From: Glandiceps talaboti
Lineage: Eukaryota; Hemichordata; Enteropneusta; Spengelidae
Assembly (NCBI RefSeq): GCF_964340395.1
Contig: NC_135551.1
Location: forward strand, 13,011,003 to 13,036,002
Reading direction: 5' to 3'
Length of the DNA: 25,000 bases
Shown here: piece by piece, positions 19,732-25,000 of the stretch
Layout: each line of letters begins with the position of its first letter
Position numbering within the stretch: the stretch's first letter is position 1
Notes under the pieces: generated by a model
Told to the model about the DNA's origin: nothing
What the model saw: only the letters and a program-made list of their open reading frames with translations
Databases searched by the model: none
Made by a program: the position numbers and the translations under genes

Positions 19732-20927
19732 GATAAGATAAGATAAGATAAGATAACACTTTATTTTAGCCGTTTAGAAAATTTTACATTTCTAATTTGG
19801 TATTTAAACAAAATAAAGTTAATAATGATCTATGAAATATAAATATTAAAGTATACAGTAGTTCTAGTGTGTGTCTATTGACTACATGTATCATCCAGGT
19901 ATATGTAGAGAGCGGTTATAATATCCTTATGTTTTGATTGTAGTATATATCTAAATTGCTCTCCTCTATCTAAGTTTATAAAGTTTGAGTTGAGGGTAGT
20001 GATAATACTAAACATTTTTTCTCTTTGTTTTGTATATAATTTACAATGAATTAGATGATGTCTTTCATCTTCTATTTCTTTACAATGTGTACATAGTCTG
20101 TCTTCTACTGGTGTTTTTGGTTTTGTATATCTACCCTTCTCAATGGCAAGTTGATGGCAACTTAATCTAAATTTGGCTATTGTTTTGATGTGTTGTTTAT
20201 TGTTCATTACTTTAATGTATTCTTCTTGTTCCAGGGAATTTTTGAAGTTGTTGTATGTACGTAACTTAGAGTTTTCCCTTTTGTTATTTTCATTCCATTG
20301 ATTGATATAATATTGTCTAATTGAGTTGTATAGTTCTTGTTTTGTTAAATTGTTGATATTCTTGCTGTTATATAATTGTATATTGTGTTCAAAGGTAGTT
20401 AGCCATGAACCTGTGTAATCATTGTTCTCCATGTCATTCATTGCATAATAGGCTAAGTTGTTATTGTCTAATGTCTTGAGGTATTTGTAATAGTTTATTG
20501 CTGAGTAGTATATTCTACTAATCAGTGGTTCTCTCCCAAGTTCCATTCTGCATCCTATTTTGCTCACTCTGTTGCTGACATTTAATATTTGGCGACAAAA
20601 ACGTAGATGGAATTTTTCTGTCTCTGTTTTGTCCCAAGTTGTTTGATTTTGGAGAACACCCCATATTTCGCCAGCATATGTCAGGATAGGTAGCTGTGTT
20701 GTATTCATGAGTTTTTCCTTTATCTTAGTACTGTTTATCTTTGTCGAATATATCTGTGACTGGATTCTTGCAGCTTTGCTGGCTTTGTCTGACAATCTGG
20801 TTGCTGTGGAGCTCATAGAGCCATTTGTCTTGAATGTTACACCGAGATATGTGTATTGTTCTGTAGTTTTTATTTCTTCCAAGCCACATTTGAATTGTCT
20901 TGTATCTTGTTTGCATCCTGATTTTCA
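19732..20927 (-). mobile_element. 5'-truncated LINE with (TTATC)n 3' tail
   Basis: On the minus strand this copy holds the last 350 or so codons of a LINE ORF2, a 3' untranslated region of about 120 bp, an AATAAA signal close to the end (within AAAATAAAGTG) and a tail of five TTATC units (plus-strand GATAA repeats, 19732-19756). The 5' limit is set by the in-frame TGA at 20925-20927 and loss of recognisable sequence beyond it. 5' truncation and short-repeat tails are usual for LINEs of the CR1/L2/jockey kind. I found no convincing target-site duplication. Confidence 0.82.
19875..20924 (-). pseudogene. LINE ORF2 C-terminal part, open but truncated
   Basis: This is an uninterrupted reading frame of 349 codons with no real start; the frame simply opens after a TGA at 20925-20927. 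Numbering from the TTG at 20882, EQYTYLGVTFKTNGSM (8-23) and LPILTYAGEIWG (64-75) are the blocks that follow the polymerase core in jockey/CR1-like reverse transcriptases. FHLRFCRQIL (91-100) and ELGREPL (114-120) belong to the thumb-like region. FRLSCHQLAIEKGRY (238-252) precedes CTHCKEIEDERHHLIHC (264-280), the usual C-terminal CCHC-type motif with Cys264, Cys267, His275 or His276 and Cys280. The catalytic YADD and the endonuclease are missing, so the product cannot act alone. The absence of internal stops or frameshifts over 1 kb means this insertion is young compared with the remnant at 11820-12128. Confidence 0.85.
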
Positions 20928-21666
20928 ACATGTGATACTACCCGAGATGAATTTGTTTAGGGACGAGATCAATAGTTCAATGTTGGATAAAAAAACTAAA
21001 CTCTTTTAATTAGACCTCAGGCCGCCCACCCCCACCCTCCTCTTTGAACTAAATTAGTCAAAATTGAAAGTTATTTCAAACAACACAATCCATTTCAAAT
21101 CAAAATGTAGTAGTATGTGAATATAAATCCAGTATGTACTGAGAAAAGGATAGTTCTTTGTTGGCACTTTACTTTCTTTTAGTACCATGTATTTACTCTA
21201 GCGAAAATTCTTCAATTTCTCAATTCGGTGACATTTTTTTAGAAATATTTGTATTTAGGGGTACAAAACAGGTCCATTAAAAGTACAATCGATTTTGTAG
21301 GATGAGAACTAAAATGGCTAAATCCCCCCAACCCCAAAGCAAAATAATTTAGTTTTTTTTTATCCTACATTGAAATATTGGTCTCGCCCCTGAATAAACA
21401 ATGATTAGTCTAGCTACAAATTTCCCTTAGACACATACGTACCTGCAATGTTGACATAACACCAATTGTATATATATTGTGAAATGACACGATAGCATAG
21501 AAACATATGCTGGAGGGTTGTACAGTCTGCATCATGCTATTTTTGGTCATAATTTTGTTTCATATCCAAATATACTATTATTGCATGATAACGTGCACCA
21601 CAGTACGCGAGCTTACGAGTGATATCTGCAATGCAGTGCCTTACCGAGAACAGTATTTTCATACAG
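20928..21666. other. Gene-free sequence
   Basis: No gene or shared repeat is recognised. Short frames have no motif. Confidence 0.5.
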
Positions 21667-22251
21667 CTCGTTTCAGGTTACCGTTCACTTGATGTGTTTG
21701 ACACAACCATGCAGAAACCAATAAAGAAACTGTACATGCTACACTTTATAAGGTAGCAAGATTGAATAAATACAGTTTCTTATGACATTTTGTCTAAATG
21801 AACTGAACTAGCGTGACACCCAGTCTGATTAAAATCCGATGTAGATGTCGGCTAATCGTTCATTGCTATTTTACCTTCGTTATTTTGCCTAAAATTGACC
21901 TTCTTGGTACATGTTTACATTTTTTAGCCTGATCGCCTCCTGTAAACATGTACCAAGAAGGTCAATTCAAGCAAAATAACGAAGGTAAAATAGCAATGAA
22001 CGATTACGATTAGCAGACATCTACATCAGATTTTAATCAGATTGCAGTGACACCATGCAGACATCAAATGCAGACGTCACACACATTGGCGCCCGTATGT
22101 CTGTTACTAATTGAATTACGTTATAAATGTTTGCAACAAATTGCAATCATGATATTACAGTGTAGAACATTCGATTTCTTGTTGGTTTCTGCGTGGTTGT
22201 AGTAACACAGAGCCACGAGTACTGAACGGTAACTTCACCAAACTGAAACGA
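21667..22251. mobile_element. Foldback/long-TIR element, copy 4 (host of a nested insertion)
   Basis: The left end reads CTCGTTTCAGGTTACCGTTC and the complemented right end reads CTCGTTTCAG, then GTTACCGTTC after 9 extra bases. Both continue with GTGTTTGACACAACCATGCAG-like and CAGAAACCAA blocks. The right end gives the ordered GGTTTCTGCGTGGTTGT block found in copy 1. The centre carries CATGCAGACATCAAATGCAG and GGCGCC. Removing the 226-bp palindrome at 21821-22046 and one flanking 8-bp repeat leaves about 350 bp, in line with the 370-440 bp of the other copies. Confidence 0.75.
21821..22046. mobile_element. Nearly perfect palindromic MITE nested in copy 4
   Basis: The left arm 21821-21919 and right arm 21941-22046 are reverse complements with few mismatches and one 6-bp difference (a repeated ACGATT-like unit in the right arm near 22000-22010), around a 21-nt loop. 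GTGACACC lies directly before it (21813-21820) and again directly after it (22047-22054), as expected for an 8-bp target-site duplication. Ends beginning CAGTCTGATT/CAATCTGATT (right end offset by about two bases) together with an 8-bp duplication fit a non-autonomous hAT-like element. The superfamily call is inference; the palindrome and direct repeats are seen directly. Confidence 0.8.
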
Positions 22252-23429
22252 GTTGCAAACAGGGATTTCCTCGACATCTAGTATCATACAGTATACTAAT
22301 ATGTCATCAAATCATTGTGTGTATTTATAGCTGAATACCAGGTTTGAGTTCCACCTATTGCAAGTGATAGTCATTGAGGAAAATATTACTAGTAAGTACC
22401 TTTAAACGAGGTGCAAAAAATACCCCCCCCCCCCATTATCAAAACACATAAATTCAACCTATATACAATGTATATAGTCCAGTCAAAATAAGGTTTGACC
22501 CAAACATAATTGCAACAGAAATAATTTTTAGTGCATCTTGTTCAGAATTTTATGCTGAACAACATATCAAAAGTCTAGAAAAATCTAAGTGGTGGAACAT
22601 GGTGAAAATATGTTTTTTTTATTATTAATTAGCATAATTGTCTAGAATATTATATTCTTTAAAATGCTGTTTTCGCAATAAAACCTGGCAAGTAACATGT
22701 CTATGGATAGGTCTAAGGGTGAAAAAGCATACTAGGACCATCATATGGTGATTCAACATCTCATCAGCATAATTAATATCCCTTTCAATATTTCGGTATC
22801 AGTAGATATCAAAAGTAGTTGTTGAGCTACGTCTTAAAGTAAATGTCCTTGGTGATTATCTGAAGATATATAGTAAGTAAAGGTCAACGTAGATTACCGT
22901 CACCTTACTAGTCTTAATCAATATCACACAAGTTACAAACGTCGCTTATTCAGACTGTGCTCTCATGAAGCAAAACACGTGACTGACTGAATGTGATTGA
23001 AATAACTGTTCAACATATCAAAGGTACATAAGACACCTAATTCTAAAATCTAAATACATATCTAGGGCTACATAGTCGAACTCGTCTAGTATTGTATTGT
23101 ATTCATGTAGATGTCTTACCTGTAAGTGAGTGTAAATCACCATATAAAGTCTTTATTCATGGTATGAATATATCTCTATGTTTCTGATGTCAATGTCAAT
23201 TTCTGGAAACGAACAATATTCATATTGTTCAACCCCGGACATTGTACCTTAGATCTTGTACTTATTATTAAATTAGTGGCAAATAAACTATTGAAATATA
23301 TTGAATACCACAATGTAAATAATCTCATAAATAAAGTGAAGGTTCTTAATAACCGAAGTATATTTCGAACAGATATTGTAATTTCGCTATCCATTGTATT
23401 TTATTGTCTTGTGCGTCTGTCTATTTTAC

Positions 23430-23430
<1 letters not shown>
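22252..23430. other. Gene-free sequence
   Basis: No gene is supportable. A run of about eleven or twelve C lies near 22424-22435. TTAGCATAATT-type words near 22627 and 22770 recall the 16239-16500 repeat but are too short to join to it. Confidence 0.45.
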
Positions 23431-23495
<65 letters not shown>

Positions 23496-23650
23496 GTATG
23501 TATGTATGTATGTATGTATGTATGTATGTGTGTGTGTGTGTGCGTGCGTATGTATGTATGTATGTATGTATGTATGTATGTATGTATGTATGTATGTATG
23601 TATGTATGCATGTATGTATGTATGTATGTATGTATGTATGTATGTATGTA
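23431..23650. repeat. (CTGT)n then (ATGT)n microsatellite
   Basis: CTGT repeats run to about 23492, followed by ATGT to about 23650 with a GT/GTGC core near 23529-23548. The arrangement resembles 14357-14475. All frames across it are artefacts. Confidence 0.97.
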
Positions 23651-24224
23651 TTCTTCATATGATCAAGTTGAAGTTTAGGAGTTTTCCAACTTTGTCAAAT
23701 TTGACGTTGAAAAAAAAAATCAGTCTTATTTTTGTCAGTTGCAGACACAGGAAATCGCAACGAGTACGTCTACGCCTACACAATTTCATTTCGCAAACTT
23801 GAAAGTCTGCGAACAAACAGGCATTGACGATCGACCACACATCGGAGTAGTCGGTGCCGATAAGAAAAAGACCGACTTTGATTTAACTCCGTACTGGATC
23901 GAACAGAATATTCGATAAAACACAGTAAACTGTATGGCAAAGGTTGCCCAGCCATGTTAAGCTGTAGGCTTTCAAAGGGATAGTTATTTCAATAAGCTTT
24001 CGGCTTAACTCAATACAAAATCTCCTTGTTTACGGATTGCTTTTTTGCGACAGACGTCTTTGCGGAGGCATCTCAGATTCAATTAACGTTAGACTTTGAG
24101 TCCTCTATTTACTATTTTCAGGCTTTGTCTGAAGAAAGTTTATATTTCTGAAAATCTCGATAGATCTTAATAAAGTATTTTATATATTTAAGTCATAAAA
24201 ATGTATCATTTCCTCGGACAAAAC
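23651..24224. other. Gene-free sequence
   Basis: A 61-codon minus-strand frame here has no motif. Nothing else is recognised. Confidence 0.5.
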
Positions 24225-24305
24225 CTACCTACATGCATACATATATACATATACGTACGTACGTACGTACGTACGTACGTACATACGTACACTTACGTAC
24301 ATACA

Positions 24306-24341
<36 letters not shown>

Positions 24342-24482
24342 TACATACATACATACATACATACACACATACACATACATACATACATACATACATACAT
24401 ACATACATACATACACACATACACGTACGTACGTACATACATACATACATACATACATACATACATACATACATACATACAT
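24225..24482. repeat. (ACGT)n and (ACAT)n compound microsatellite
   Basis: A self-complementary (ACGT)n run lies at about 24252-24281, followed by (ACAT)n with AC and AT variants to 24482 and a second short ACGT patch near 24423-24435. ACGT repeats can fold on themselves, unlike the other arrays in this window. Confidence 0.97.
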
Positions 24483-25000
24483 GATAGCCTTTTCACCTGT
24501 AACTATACACTATTTTACCCATAACTCCCTCTGATTTGTACACCCACAGGTAAGCCTTTTTCAATTCAGACAAATCTCACCAGTGTACAGGGTTTTGTGA
24601 CAACACTGTGATCATTTTCAAGTCACAGAATTGTCACTGAGTTTCTAGATTCATTGCTTCAAATATTAAATGGCGTTTTTGTAGATGGAGATAGAAAATA
24701 TATGATTTTTTTTCAACAGACCTTCTTGAAATGCATGCAGAATATTTGGGAGCAACCTAAGGAACATATATGCACCTGTTATGACTACACCAAAGATATT
24801 TATTTCTCTGAATAGGTAAAATAAATAAAATCTACATGTTAAAACTCTCTATACAGACTGACTACCCAAGTTGGTGATTACTTGGTGTTGAAAATTGTAC
24901 AGTGTGTATGTTTAGGATATACATGTGGTGCATCATACTACACGTCGCGATTTCTTTTTGGCTGTTACGTACGTCTAATGTCGTTTGTTCTTTTGTGAGC
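24483..25000. other. Gene-free sequence
   Basis: No gene or repeat is recognised up to the window end. Confidence 0.5.

Overview
This window looks like intergenic or intronic DNA from an animal nuclear genome, probably a marine invertebrate. That reading rests on four things: AT-rich sequence, very dense tri- and tetranucleotide microsatellites, decayed LINE fragments and short inverted-repeat elements, and no compact run of genes. I cannot name the phylum or species from the sequence. I found no intact host gene, tRNA, rRNA, CRISPR array or bacterial-type operon. Most short open frames are chance frames or translations of microsatellites (repeating MYVC, HTYI, CLSV, RERE and similar residues).

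Layout. 1-2505 is unique-looking DNA without a gene. 2506-2887 is the first of four copies of a long-terminal-inverted-repeat element, here called the foldback family; the others are near 9609-9978, 17930-18366 and 21667-22251. 4032-6742 is a repeat block: a short dispersed motif, a possible retroposon 3' end, a 37-unit minisatellite of about 29 bp (4858-5915), a second diverged copy of its flanks at 6150-6296, then long (ATGT)n and (CTAA)n arrays. 7673-7985 is a compound CT/GACT/CTGT microsatellite in which a whole block is duplicated.

10486-10769 (minus) holds a frameshifted fragment resembling a RecQ-family helicase. 11820-12128 (minus) holds a frameshifted LINE reverse-transcriptase C-terminus. 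A repeat of at least 430 bp occurs at 12213-12645 and again at 14674-15133, and its first copy appears to be split by about 0.9 kb that contains the LINE remnant. 13583-14129 is a tandem duplication of about 280 bp. 15161-15571 and 17818-17921 are inverted-repeat structures.

19732-20927 (minus) is the best coding remnant: a 5'-truncated LINE whose last 350 or so codons are still open, with a Cys/His motif and a (TTATC)n 3' tail. At 21821-22046 a nearly perfect 226-bp palindrome flanked by an 8-bp direct repeat sits inside foldback copy 4, so the two elements inserted in order. The right end is dominated by (CTGT)n, (ATGT)n, (ACGT)n and (ACAT)n arrays.

No genes here act together as a pathway. 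The biology on view is mobile-element turnover, nested insertion, segmental duplication and microsatellite growth. The most novel items are the four-copy foldback family, the palindrome nested in one copy, the minisatellite that has grown inside a repeat whose near-unexpanded relative lies next door, and the RecQ-like pseudogene fragment.
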